From an uncultured Paracoccaceae bacterium (GTDB lineage Bacteria > Pseudomonadota > Alphaproteobacteria > Rhodobacterales > Rhodobacteraceae), in the NCBI GenBank assembly GCA_947503765.1, contig CANNFA010000004.1, forward strand, positions 248,001 through 312,000: a stretch of DNA of 64,000 nucleotides. The letters are read 5' to 3'. Under the pieces are notes generated by a model. The model was not told the origin of the DNA. It did no database searches and saw only the letters and a program-made list of their open reading frames with translations. The position numbers and the translations under genes were made by a program. Positions 1-8,115 of this stretch are shown here, piece by piece (the first letter of the stretch is position 1; every line of letters begins with the position of its first letter).

Positions 1-1229
1 GGGTGATCGACGACACGCATTTCGCCTATATCCTGACCGACCAGACGAACGGCGCCCGCGCCGCCGAGATCGGGTTCCGCGTCACCTCGACCGAGGAGGG
101 GTTCGCGGACCTTCTGGCAAACGAGACCGACCTTGTCCTGTCGACCAGGCCGGCGGATTCGCTCGAGATTCAACTGGCTGCCGAGGCGGGGTTGGGCGAT
201 CTGTCGAACCCCCGGCGCAGCCGGATCCTCGCGCTGGACGCAATGGCGGTCATCGTATCGCCGGCCAGCCCGATGAAGGGGCTGACGCTGACCCAGATCG
301 CGCGCATCTTCGGCGGCGAAATCGGCAACTGGTCGGCGCTGGGCGGGCCGGACGCGCCCATCGCGCTGCACCTGCGCGGCGACGATTCGGGCATCGCACA
401 GGCCTTTTCCGCGCGGCTTCTGGCGCCGCGCGAGCTGGAACAGGCAAACGGCGCGATCCGCCATGACAGCAACGCGGCGCTGGCCGATGCGGTCGCGGCG
501 GATGCGCTGGCAATCGGCATCGCGCCCTATTCCGAGACCGGAAATGCGCGGGTGCTGGAGGTGTACGGCAAATGCGGGATGGTGTCGGCGCTGGACGATC
601 TGACGATCAAGACAGAGGATTACCCGCTGCCGCTGCCGCTATTCGTCTACACGCCGGGGCGGCGTCTGCCGGTGCTGGCGCGCGAGTTCCTGAAATTCGC
701 CCGCTCGCCCGCGGCGCAGTCGGTTGTCGCGCGGTCGGGCTTTGTCGATCTGCGGGTCTATGACGTGCCGGTGGCCGAACAGGGGTTGCGGCTGGTCAAT
801 GCCATCGCCGATGCCGGGCCGGAGGTGCCGTTGGAGGAATTGCAACGGCTGGTCATGGCGATGGAGGGGACCGAGCGGCTGACCCTGAGTTTCCGGTTCG
901 AACAGGGCGGCACCCGGCTGGACGCGCCGTCGCGGTCGAACATCGAGATTCTGGCGGAACAGATCGAGGCGGGCACATTCGACGACCGGCCGCTGATCTT
1001 CGTCGGCTTTTCCGATGGCGAGGGGGCCGCCGATGCCAATCTGCGACTGTCGCGGCGGCGGGCGGCCGCGGTGCGCGATGCCGTGCTGAAGGCGGCGCCG
1101 ACGGCCGATCGCGACCGGCTGGTGTTTTCGGTCGAGGCGTTCGGCGAAGCGATGCCGATGGCCTGCGATGACGAGGATTGGGGCCGGCAGATCAACCGGC
1201 GGGTCGAGGTCTGGACCACCCAACGCTGA
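1..1229 (+). CDS. PstS-like substrate-binding / OmpA-domain fusion protein (5' partial)
   Basis: The frame is open from the window edge, so the N terminus and signal peptide are missing. The first ~260 visible residues resemble a periplasmic phosphate-binding (PstS-like) domain: 'LALDAMAVIVSP' followed by 'GLTLTQIARIFGGEIGNWS' is the usual 'dal-ivnp...ls-eqla-if-g-i--W' pattern. Residues ~300-408 form an OmpA-type peptidoglycan-binding domain, with 'FVGFSDGEGAADANLRLSRRR' near the middle and 'GRQINRRVEVW' at the end. The protein is probably periplasmic and tethered to the cell wall, binding an anion or acting as a sensor. No pst transporter genes lie next to it. The domain assignment is firm; the ligand is unknown. 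Confidence 0.8.
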   Translation, partial: VIDDTHFAYILTDQTNGARAAEIGFRVTSTEEGFADLLANETDLVLSTRPADSLEIQLAAEAGLGDLSNPRRSRILALDAMAVIVSPASPMKGLTLTQIARIFGGEIGNWSALGGPDAPIALHLRGDDSGIAQAFSARLLAPRELEQANGAIRHDSNAALADAVAADALAIGIAPYSETGNARVLEVYGKCGMVSALDDLTIKTEDYPLPLPLFVYTPGRRLPVLAREFLKFARSPAAQSVVARSGFVDLRVYDVPVAEQGLRLVNAIADAGPEVPLEELQRLVMAMEGTERLTLSFRFEQGGTRLDAPSRSNIEILAEQIEAGTFDDRPLIFVGFSDGEGAADANLRLSRRRAAAVRDAVLKAAPTADRDRLVFSVEAFGEAMPMACDDEDWGRQINRRVEVWTTQR

Positions 1230-1261
1230 CCGCGAATGCAGGGCCGCCGGCGCGTCATCTT

Positions 1262-2026
1262 TCAAAGATAGCCCTGCGCGCGAAAGCTCAGCTCGTCGGA
1301 CATGCCGACGATGATGTGATCGTGCAGCACTAGGCCAAGCGCACGGGCCGCATCCTCGATCTGCCGTGTCGTGGCGATGTCTGCCTCGGACGGGCTGGGA
1401 TCGCCGGAGGGATGGTTGTGCACCAGGATCAGCGCCGAGGCGTTGAGTTCCAGCGCGCGCTTGGCAACTTCGCGCGGATAGACCGGAACGTGATCGACAG
1501 TGCCGCGCGCCTGTTCCTCGTCGGCGATCAGCACGTTCTTCCGGTCGAGGTAGAGCACGCGGAACTGTTCGGTTTCGCGGTGCGCCATCGTCGTGTGGCA
1601 ATAATCAAGCAGCGCGTCCCAGCCGCTGAGCGCGGGACGATGGATCACCCGCGACCGGGCGAGCCGGTGCGCCGCCGCTTCGACGATCTTCAGTTCCAGC
1701 ACGACTGCATCGCCGACACCCTGGACCTCTGCCAACCGGGCGGGGGAGGCAGAGACGACGCGGTTGAAATCGCCGAACCGGTCGAGCAGGCGCCGGGCGA
1801 GCGGTTTGACATCCTGCCGCGGAATGGCGCGGAACAGGACCAGTTCAAGCATCTCGTAATCGGGCAGCGCATCGGCACCGCCGGCAAGAAACCGGTCGCG
1901 CAAGCGCCTGCGGTGGTCGCGGAGGTAGGACGGCAGCTTGCCCGCCCCCCGTCCGGCGGCCTGCGCGGGCACCGCCGCATCGGCGGAGAAAAGAGGCAGG
2001 GGAGCTTCGTGAAAATCCGGGGCCAT
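1262..2026 (-). CDS. radC: RadC family protein (JAB/MPN domain)
   Basis: A 254-residue RadC/UPF0758 protein. A helix-hairpin-helix stretch lies around residues 85-105 ('LAEVQGVGDAVVLELK'). The C-terminal half is the JAB metalloprotease-like domain with the metal site 'HNHPSGDPSPSEAD'. The ATG at 2026 starts the conserved part with only a short unstructured leader. The family is named after a repair phenotype that was later questioned; its biochemical role is unsettled, and in several bacteria it accompanies competence genes. A perfect TTAA-N7-TTAA box lies 25-39 bases before the start codon, which suggests CtrA control apart from the upstream dxs gene. Confidence 0.93.
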   Translation of the reverse strand: MAPDFHEAPLPLFSADAAVPAQAAGRGAGKLPSYLRDHRRRLRDRFLAGGADALPDYEMLELVLFRAIPRQDVKPLARRLLDRFGDFNRVVSASPARLAEVQGVGDAVVLELKIVEAAAHRLARSRVIHRPALSGWDALLDYCHTTMAHRETEQFRVLYLDRKNVLIADEEQARGTVDHVPVYPREVAKRALELNASALILVHNHPSGDPSPSEADIATTRQIEDAARALGLVLHDHIIVGMSDELSFRAQGYL

Positions 2027-2050
2027 GCGCCAAGGCTAGGCCGTGCCGGG

Positions 2051-2065
2051 TTAAGGCCGGGTTAA
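2051..2065. promoter_or_regulatory. Candidate CtrA-binding box upstream of radC
   Basis: The sequence is TTAA, seven bases, TTAA, an exact match to the CtrA consensus known from Caulobacter and Rhodobacteraceae. It sits in the short gap between dxs and radC, just before the radC start codon. The match is seen directly; binding is inferred. Confidence 0.6.
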
Positions 2066-2081
2066 AAGCTGCGCGGTACCG

Positions 2082-4010
2082 CTACGCGCGCCGCGAAGAC
2101 AGCGCCGCGATGCCCAGCACGTCCAGCACCTTTGCCTCGATATGTTCGGCATTCATCCCGGCCGCATCGTACATGCCGCGGGGACTGGCCTGGTCGATGA
2201 AGGTATCGGGCAGGACCATCGAGCGGTAGGCAAGGCCGTTATCGAACACGCCTTCCTCGGCCAGAAGCTGCGCGACATGGCTGCCGAAACCGCCGATTGC
2301 GCCCTCCTCTATGGTGATGAGCGCCTCGTGGTCCCGCGCCAGCGACAGGATCAGCTCGCGGTCCAGCGGCTTGGCGAACCGGGCATCTGCCACGGTGGGC
2401 GAGATGCCGCGTGCGGCCAGTGCCTCGGCGGCTTCGGTCACTTCCTTCAGGCGCGCGCCGAAGGACAGAAGTGCCACGCGCGATCCCTGCCGCACGATCC
2501 GGCCCTTGCCGATTTCCAGCACCTCGCCGCGGTCCGGCATCTCGACGCCCACGCCTTCGCCGCGCGGAAAGCGGAAGGCGATGGGGCCGTCATCATGCGC
2601 CGCGGCGGTGGCGACCATGTGCTTCAGCTCTGCCTCGTCGGCGGCGGCCATCACCGTGAACCCCGGCAGGTTGGCCAGGAACGCGATGTCGTAGCTGCCC
2701 GCATGGGTGGCCCCGTCGGCGCCGACCAACCCGGCGCGGTCGATGGCGAAGCGCACCGGCAGCCGCTGGATCGCCACGTCATGCACCACCTGATCGTAGC
2801 CGCGTTGCAGGAACGTGGAATAGAGCGCGGCAAAGGGTTTCATACCGCCCGCGGCCATCCCGGCACAGAACGTCACCGCGTGCTGTTCGGCTATGCCGAC
2901 ATCGAAACACCGGCGCGGAAAGCTCTGCGCGAACTTGTCCAGTCCGGTGCCGTCCGGCATCGCTGCGGTGACGGCGACGATGCGCGCATCGTGCTCCGCC
3001 TCCTGGATCAGCGTTTCGGCGAAGACCGAGGTGTAGGAGGGCGCGTTCGACGGCGCCTTTTTCTGCTCTCCGGTCACCATGTCGAATTTCGACACGCCGT
3101 GGCCCTTGTCCGCGGCGCGCTCGGCGGGGGCATAGCCCTTGCCCTTGCGGGTGATCGCGTGGATCAGGATCGGCCCGGTCGCCCGAGCCTTGACGGTGCG
3201 CAGAATCGGCAAAAGCTGTTCCATGTCGTGCCCGTCGATCGGGCCGATATAGGAAAAGCCCAGCTCCTCGAACAGGGTGCCGCCCACGGTCAGGCTTTTC
3301 AGCATTTCCTTGGCCCGGCGCGCGCCCTCCTGGAAGGGCGGCGGAAGCAGGCTGACCGCGCCCTTGGCGGCGGCTTTCAACTCCTGGAACGGTCCTTCGG
3401 TATAAAGCCGGGTCAGATAGGCCGACATCGCGCCCACGGGCGGGGCGATGCTCATCTCGTTGTCGTTCAGGATCACGAACAGCCGCTTTCCCAGATGGCC
3501 GGCATTGTTCAGCGCCTCATAGGCCATGCCCGCGCTCATCGCGCCGTCGCCGATCACCGCGATGGCATCGCCCAGCGCCGGGTCGGGGGCGCCGCCCAGC
3601 TCTCGTGCCATGGAAAAGCCCAGCGCGGCGCTGATCGAGGTTGACGAATGCGCGGCGCCGAACGGGTCATAGGGGCTTTCGCTGCGCTTGGTGAAGCCCG
3701 ACAGCCCGTCCTTCTGGCGAAGGGTGCGAATCCGGTCGCGGCGGCCGGTCAGGATCTTGTGCGGGTAGCATTGGTGCGACACGTCCCAGATCAGCCGGTC
3801 GCGCGGCGTGTCGAACACCGCATGCAGCGCCACGGTCAGCTCCACCACGCCCAGCCCGGCACCCAGATGCCCGCCGGTTTCCGACACGGCGGCGATGGTT
3901 TCGGTGCGCAGCTCGTCAGCCACCCGGCGCAGGTCGGTATCGGACAGCGCCTTGAGATCGGATGGCTGGTGGATCCGGTCGAGTGTGGGGGTTTCGGGTC
4001 GGTCGGCCAT
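2082..4010 (-). CDS. dxs: 1-deoxy-D-xylulose-5-phosphate synthase
   Basis: At 642 residues this is the normal length for DXS, the thiamine-diphosphate enzyme that condenses pyruvate and glyceraldehyde 3-phosphate in the first step of the MEP isoprenoid pathway. The N-terminal TPP site is seen as '[20 protein letters not shown]' with 'LNDNEMSI' after it. The substrate-binding segment '[20 protein letters not shown]' comes before it, and the central pyrimidine-binding domain has '[18 protein letters not shown]'. The ATG at 4010 has a GAGAGG-type ribosome site. It follows ispA by 24 bases, so two isoprenoid genes are probably co-transcribed. Cytoplasmic. Confidence 0.97.
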   Translation of the reverse strand: MADRPETPTLDRIHQPSDLKALSDTDLRRVADELRTETIAAVSETGGHLGAGLGVVELTVALHAVFDTPRDRLIWDVSHQCYPHKILTGRRDRIRTLRQKDGLSGFTKRSESPYDPFGAAHSSTSISAALGFSMARELGGAPDPALGDAIAVIGDGAMSAGMAYEALNNAGHLGKRLFVILNDNEMSIAPPVGAMSAYLTRLYTEGPFQELKAAAKGAVSLLPPPFQEGARRAKEMLKSLTVGGTLFEELGFSYIGPIDGHDMEQLLPILRTVKARATGPILIHAITRKGKGYAPAERAADKGHGVSKFDMVTGEQKKAPSNAPSYTSVFAETLIQEAEHDARIVAVTAAMPDGTGLDKFAQSFPRRCFDVGIAEQHAVTFCAGMAAGGMKPFAALYSTFLQRGYDQVVHDVAIQRLPVRFAIDRAGLVGADGATHAGSYDIAFLANLPGFTVMAAADEAELKHMVATAAAHDDGPIAFRFPRGEGVGVEMPDRGEVLEIGKGRIVRQGSRVALLSFGARLKEVTEAAEALAARGISPTVADARFAKPLDRELILSLARDHEALITIEEGAIGGFGSHVAQLLAEEGVFDNGLAYRSMVLPDTFIDQASPRGMYDAAGMNAEHIEAKVLDVLGIAALSSRRA

Positions 4011-4034
4011 TGGCCCTCTCCATACGGCGCGCGG

Positions 4035-4898
4035 CTATATCCGGCGGGCGATAACGAAACGCGCGGCCTGCCGCAAGGTCTCTGCCCGCGCGCCATAGGG
4101 CGTCAGCGCGGCCTCGGCCTCCTGCACGAGGTCGCGGGCGCGGGCCTGCGCGCCCTCAAGCCCCAGAAGCGATACGAACGTGGCCTTTCCCGCAGCCTCG
4201 TCCTTGCCCACCCGCTTGCCGGTGGCGGCCGCATCGCCCGTTACGTCCAAGATGTCATCGGCAATCTGAAAGGCAAGCCCGAGCGCCCCGGCATAGCGAT
4301 GCAACGGGCCGGGATCGGCCCCGCCCAGATGCGCGCCGGCGGTACAGGCCCAGCCGATCAGCGCCCCGGTCTTGCCGGCCTGTAGCGCGGTGATCTGGTC
4401 CAGCGTCAGCGGCGCGGCGGCGGTTTCGGCGGCGATGTCCTGCGCCTGGCCCAGAACCATGCCGCGCGCGCCCGCCGCCTCTGCCAGCGCGCGGATCAGC
4501 GGCAGCCGCGCCTCGCCCAGCGCATCATCGCCGAGCAGCTCGAAAGCCAGCGATTGCAGCGCGTCGCCGGCCAGAACGGCCGTCGCCTCGTCCCAGGCGA
4601 TGTGAACCGTGGGCAGGCCGCGGCGCAGATCGTCGTCGTCCATGCAGGGTAGATCGTCATGCACCAGGCTGTAGGCGTGCAGCGCCTCGATCGCGGCGGC
4701 GGCATGGACCGATACCGCATCGGGCACCCCGAACAGTGCCGCGCTTTCCATCACCAGAAACCCGCGCAGCCGCTTGCCCCCCTGCAGCGCATGGCGCATC
4801 GCACACGTCAGCGGCGCATCGGGGAACTCGGTCAGCGCCGTGTCGAGATGCGCTTGTATCGCTGCGGCGCGGGCCTGCAGCCGGGCGGGAAAGCTCAC
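4035..4898 (-). CDS. ispA: Polyprenyl (farnesyl/geranyl) diphosphate synthase
   Basis: A 287-residue short-chain trans-isoprenyl diphosphate synthase. The first aspartate-rich motif is 'DDLPCMDDDDLRRG' (about residue 79) and the second is 'FQIADDILDVTGD'. It would build geranyl and farnesyl diphosphate from the C5 units whose synthesis begins with Dxs next door. The GTG start at 4898 overlaps the xseB stop codon (GTGA), indicating translational coupling in the order xseB-ispA-dxs, a familiar proteobacterial arrangement. Confidence 0.95.
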   Translation of the reverse strand: MSFPARLQARAAAIQAHLDTALTEFPDAPLTCAMRHALQGGKRLRGFLVMESAALFGVPDAVSVHAAAAIEALHAYSLVHDDLPCMDDDDLRRGLPTVHIAWDEATAVLAGDALQSLAFELLGDDALGEARLPLIRALAEAAGARGMVLGQAQDIAAETAAAPLTLDQITALQAGKTGALIGWACTAGAHLGGADPGPLHRYAGALGLAFQIADDILDVTGDAAATGKRVGKDEAAGKATFVSLLGLEGAQARARDLVQEAEAALTPYGARAETLRQAARFVIARRI

Positions 4899-5137
4899 TG
4901 GGTTTCGACCGGGGCCGTCCCCTTCGGTTGGCCCGTCTCGTCGAAGGTGATCGCGGCCACCTTTTCCTCGGCCTCTTTCAGCTTGTCCTCGCAGCGTTTC
5001 TTGAGTGCGGCGCCGCGTTCGTAAAGGGCAATGGACTTTTCCAGTTCCACATCGCCGGATTCAAGCTGGCCGACCACGGATTCAAGCTCGCGCATGGCCT
5101 CTTCGAAGGTCATCTCGGAAACGGGCGTCTCGCTCAT
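4895..5137 (-). CDS. xseB: Exodeoxyribonuclease VII small subunit
   Basis: An 80-residue protein with the XseB signature 'TFEEAMRELESVVGQLESGD' followed by 'LEKSIALYERGAALKKRCE'. It forms a short helical hairpin that packs on the XseA large subunit, a processive single-strand nuclease. xseA is not in the window. The ATG overlaps the stop of the upstream deacetylase-like gene (ATGA), and its own stop overlaps the ispA start, so the three are read as one coupled unit. Confidence 0.95.
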   Translation of the reverse strand: MSETPVSEMTFEEAMRELESVVGQLESGDVELEKSIALYERGAALKKRCEDKLKEAEEKVAAITFDETGQPKGTAPVETQ

Positions 5138-6069
5138 GCCGCATACTCCATCAGCACTTCCACATGCGCGGCCACCGATGCGGCCAGGGCCTCCAGATCA
5201 TATCCCCCTTCGAGTGTCGAGACCACGCGCCCGCCGCAAACCTCTTTCGCCACCTCGCAGATCCGCCGTGTCAGCCAGGCGAAATCCCCGGTCGACCAGG
5301 ACAGGTTGGCCAGGGGATCGGCGGCATGGGCGTCGAACCCGGCGGAGACGATTATCAGCTCGGGCCGCCATTCCGCGACTCGCGGCAGGATGTCCCGGTC
5401 CCAGGCGCGGCGCATTTCCGGCCCGCCGGTGCCCGCAGCCAGCGGCACGTTCAGCACGTTGTCATGCGCGCCGACCTCGCCCGCGGCGCCGGTGCCGGGG
5501 AATAGCGGCATCTGGTGGCTGGAGGCGAACAGCGCGCGCGCCTCGTCCCACAGCAGATCCTGGGTGCCGTTGCCGTGATGCACGTCGAAATCCAGCACCG
5601 CGACCCGGTTCAGCCCGTGATGGTCCAACGCGCGCTTCGCGGCGATGGCGGCGTTGCCGAACAGGCAGAAGCCCATCGCGGTGGCGGTTTCTGCGTGGTG
5701 CCCCGGCGGGCGCATCGCGACGAAGGCGTTGCCGCATTCACCCGCCAGCACCGCATCCACCGCCGCACCGCAGCCGCCGACCCCGCGCCGCGCGGCATCG
5801 AGCGAGCCGGGCGAGACATGGGTATCCGCGTCAAGCGCGTGCTGTCCCTGCGCGGGAATCGCGGCCTCGATCCGGGCAAGATACTCTTCGGGGTGGCAGC
5901 GCAGGATCTCGGCCCGGTCGCAAACAGGCGCCTCGCGCCGATCCAGCGCCGCGAATCCGCGGCCCTCCAGCGCGTCCGTCACCGAGAGCATTCGGTCCGC
6001 ACGTTCCGGGTGGCCCGGCGGTGTCAGATGTTCTAGGCTCGCGGGATGTGAGAAATATGCCGTACCCAT
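5134..6069 (-). CDS. Histone deacetylase-like amidohydrolase
   Basis: A class II-type histone deacetylase/acetylpolyamine amidohydrolase family protein. Conserved pieces in order are 'PPGHHAE', 'GFCLFGNAAIAAKRAL', the zinc-site 'DFDVHHGNGTQ', 'ISAGFDAHAADPLANL' with the second zinc Asp, and 'LEGGYDLEAL' with the catalytic Tyr. The start was placed at the ATG at 6069 (MGTAYFSHPASLEHL) because residues upstream of it in the same frame are arginine-rich and unlike the family. The length of 311 residues is usual for the family. The substrate is unknown; bacterial members act on acetylated small molecules or proteins. It leads the xseB-ispA coupled unit. Confidence 0.9.
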   Translation of the reverse strand: MGTAYFSHPASLEHLTPPGHPERADRMLSVTDALEGRGFAALDRREAPVCDRAEILRCHPEEYLARIEAAIPAQGQHALDADTHVSPGSLDAARRGVGGCGAAVDAVLAGECGNAFVAMRPPGHHAETATAMGFCLFGNAAIAAKRALDHHGLNRVAVLDFDVHHGNGTQDLLWDEARALFASSHQMPLFPGTGAAGEVGAHDNVLNVPLAAGTGGPEMRRAWDRDILPRVAEWRPELIIVSAGFDAHAADPLANLSWSTGDFAWLTRRICEVAKEVCGGRVVSTLEGGYDLEALAASVAAHVEVLMEYAA

Positions 6070-6097
6070 TGTTCGATCCAAGCGGATTACCCCGACC

Positions 6098-6727
6098 ATG
6101 ACAAGCCGATTTACCCGTCTTCTTCTGACCCTTTGCCCCGCCTTCTGCCTTGCGCTCGGCGCCGCGCCAGCCGCCGCGCAGGATGTGATCGACAGCACCC
6201 TGTCCGACCTGAACGGAGACGGGATGGCGGAACGCTTTACCCTGCTGCATTACCGCGACGCGGCCCGCGCCGATCTGATCATCGAGGATACGGGAACCGG
6301 CCGCATCACGGCGCGCCGCGTGGTCTGGATCGGCGGGGCCGGGCAGGAGCCGGAACTCGACCGCGCGCCGAACGGATCGGTGCGGCTGATCTCGATGAAC
6401 GAGTCGATCGGCCGCAACCGCTGGCGCCAGACGCTGACCATCGCCTACCGGCAAGGCGCGTACATGGTCGCGGGTTTCACCTATGACTGGTACGATACGC
6501 TGGATCTGGGCGCTGCGGGGCGCTGCGATCTGAACCTTCTGAACGGCAAGGGTTTTCTGACCGAAGGGCAGGGGCCGAAGCGCGCCATTCGCCATTCCGA
6601 GCCGCCGCGCCCGATCACCACCTGGACCGAGGACAGCCCGGTCCCGGCGATCTGCCGGTCGCAAGAGATGTCCGGGCCCGCTGGGGGTTCCACCCCCAGA
6701 CCCCCGGAGGTATTTGCAGCAAGATGA
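6098..6727 (+). CDS. Putative secreted protein of unknown function
   Basis: I do not recognise the family. The ATG at 6098 opens a clear signal peptide (positive start, Leu/Ala-rich core, 'APAAAQ' cleavage site near residue 26). The mature part begins with 'STLSDLNGDGMAERFTLLH', resembling a calcium-binding or FG-GAP-like loop, and holds 'GRCDLNLLNGKGFLTEGQGP' later, which suggests a periplasmic beta-rich protein. The last ~18 codons run through a G/C hairpin element at 6682-6727, and the stop falls in its 'AAGATGA' tail, so the native C terminus may have been shorter. It is divergent from the deacetylase-like gene. Confidence 0.7.
   Translation: MTSRFTRLLLTLCPAFCLALGAAPAAAQDVIDSTLSDLNGDGMAERFTLLHYRDAARADLIIEDTGTGRITARRVVWIGGAGQEPELDRAPNGSVRLISMNESIGRNRWRQTLTIAYRQGAYMVAGFTYDWYDTLDLGAAGRCDLNLLNGKGFLTEGQGPKRAIRHSEPPRPITTWTEDSPVPAICRSQEMSGPAGGSTPRPPEVFAAR
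6682..6727. repeat. GC hairpin element overlapping a gene 3' end
   Basis: TGGGGG and CCCCCA form a 6-bp stem with a 5-base loop (6682-6698). It is followed by ACCCCCGGAG, a short T-rich piece and GCAAGATGA. I recall similar hairpin-CCCCCGGAG-GCAAGATGA sequences between genes in Rhodobacteraceae; copy number here needs a genome search. It lies between a rightward gene and petR, which converge. Confidence 0.45.
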
Positions 6728-6743
6728 GGATCAAGGGTGCCGT

Positions 6744-7445
6744 TCAGTCGGGGGCCAGCATGTAACCCGCGCCGCGCACCGTTTGCAGGTAGCGCGGCTG
6801 TTTCGGGTCGGTTTCCAGCTTGCGGCGCAGGCGGGTGATCTGGACATCGACCGCGCGTTCCTGTGCCTGACCGCGGGCGCGGCCCAGATCCTCGGCAAGC
6901 TTTGCCCGGCTGACCGGCTCTCCGGGGCTGGCCGAGAAAATCCGCATCAGCTGCGCCTCGGTGGCCGTCAGGCGCACAAGGTCCGCGCCGTGCCACATCT
7001 CTCCGCGCGCCACGTCGTAGCGGAACGGCCCCAGGCGCAGGTGTTTCGGGGCGGCAGGGCCGTCCTCCGGTGCGGGGACCCGCCGCAGGATCGCGTTGAT
7101 CCGCAGCAGAAGTTCCTTCGGCTCGAACGGCTTGCCCAGGTAGTCGTCGGCGCCGGCCTCCAGCCCCGCGATCCGGTCGCCGGTCTCACCTTTCGCGGTG
7201 AGCAGCAGGATCGGCGTGGTCATACGCTTGCGCAGATCGCGCGTCAGCGAGATGCCGTCCTCGCCCGGCATCATCACGTCGAGCACGATCAGGTCGAAGT
7301 CGAGCCCGCCCAGCAACCGCCGGGCATGGGCCGCGTCGCGCGCTGTGCTGACGAGAAAGCCGTTGCGGATCAGGAATTTCTGCAACAATCCGCGGATCCG
7401 CGCATCGTCATCCGCAATCAGGAGATGGGCGTCGGGCGCGGTCAT
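6744..7445 (-). CDS. petR: OmpR-family response regulator (PetR-like)
   Basis: A 233-residue two-domain response regulator. The receiver domain (~1-120) has the acidic pocket 'LIADDDARI', phospho-acceptor Asp in 'FDLIVLDVMMPGEDG', Thr in 'ILLLTAKGE' and Lys in 'DDYLGKPFEP'. The C-terminal winged helix (~135-230) ends in 'RLRRKLETDPKQPRYLQTVRGAGYML'-type sequence. The ATG overlaps the stop of the upstream MarR-type gene (ATGA). This regulator pair matches petP-petR of Rhodobacter capsulatus, where petR was needed for growth. No histidine kinase is adjacent. Family assignment is firm; the Pet name rests on recall of the pair. Confidence 0.85.
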   Translation of the reverse strand: MTAPDAHLLIADDDARIRGLLQKFLIRNGFLVSTARDAAHARRLLGGLDFDLIVLDVMMPGEDGISLTRDLRKRMTTPILLLTAKGETGDRIAGLEAGADDYLGKPFEPKELLLRINAILRRVPAPEDGPAAPKHLRLGPFRYDVARGEMWHGADLVRLTATEAQLMRIFSASPGEPVSRAKLAEDLGRARGQAQERAVDVQITRLRRKLETDPKQPRYLQTVRGAGYMLAPD

Positions 7446-7954
7446 GCCGGCTCGTCCTTGAGCCTGTTGAAGCGCCGCCGCATGTCGGGATCCATCATCG
7501 CCTCCAGCACCTGCCGGAACCCCGCCACCGCCTCGGGTCCGGCCTGCCGGTAGGCGTCGCGCATCCGTGCCCGCTGTGCGGTCGACAGTTCCGCCTCGAG
7601 CGCCCGGCCGGTCTCGGTCAGGTAGAGGTTCCGCTCGCGCTTGTCGCGCTTTCCGGTGCGGCTGTCCACCAGCCCGTCCTCGACCAGCGCGCGCAGCACG
7701 CGGTTGAGCGACTGCTTGGTCACGCCAAGGGTGCGGAGCAGGTCGTTCACGGTCGTTCCCGGCGAGCGGTTGATGAAGTGGATCGCCCGGTGATGGGCGC
7801 GGCCATAGGCGTGCTGTTCGAGGATGCGGTCGGGATCGGCTGTGAAGCCGCGATAGGCGAAATACATCGCCTCGATCCCCTTGCGCAGCTGCTCTTCCGT
7901 CAGGAACAGCAGTGCCTCGCCCCGCGCGGCGCCCGATCCTCCGCCTTCGGCCAT
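7442..7954 (-). CDS. petP: MarR-family transcriptional regulator (PetP-like)
   Basis: A ~170-residue MarR protein with the winged-helix core 'NDLLRTLGVTKQSLNRVLRALVEDGLVDSRTGKRDKR', in which 'VTKQSLNRVL' is the recognition helix. The ATG at 7954 (MAEGGGSG) has a purine-rich site upstream and leaves the palindrome at 7994-8012 in a sensible promoter position. An in-frame ATG at 7990 would put that palindrome against the start codon and has no ribosome site. Its stop overlaps the petR start, so the two regulators are coupled. It is divergent from ilvE. Confidence 0.85.
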   Translation of the reverse strand: MAEGGGSGAARGEALLFLTEEQLRKGIEAMYFAYRGFTADPDRILEQHAYGRAHHRAIHFINRSPGTTVNDLLRTLGVTKQSLNRVLRALVEDGLVDSRTGKRDKRERNLYLTETGRALEAELSTAQRARMRDAYRQAGPEAVAGFRQVLEAMMDPDMRRRFNRLKDEPA

Positions 7955-7993
7955 GTCATGCCTGCCTGTCTTCCGGTTTCGTCGCTGCATTTT

Positions 7994-8012
7994 ATGTCAG
8001 TCTTATTGACAT
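7994..8012. promoter_or_regulatory. Palindrome in the petP-ilvE divergent promoter region
   Basis: ATGTCA, seven bases, TGACAT: perfect 6-bp arms in a 19-bp site. MarR-family dimers bind palindromes of about this size, and the site lies about 40 bases before the preferred petP start. Autoregulation by PetP is the natural inference. Confidence 0.5.
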
Positions 8013-8115
8013 TCCAAGACTCGACTGCTACCGAATCCGTGATTTTGCGTAACTTTATGTCCGCACCGGCCCTAAATAGCGCAATTTTCGATAATATTTG
8101 CTGGAGGAACGGGCC

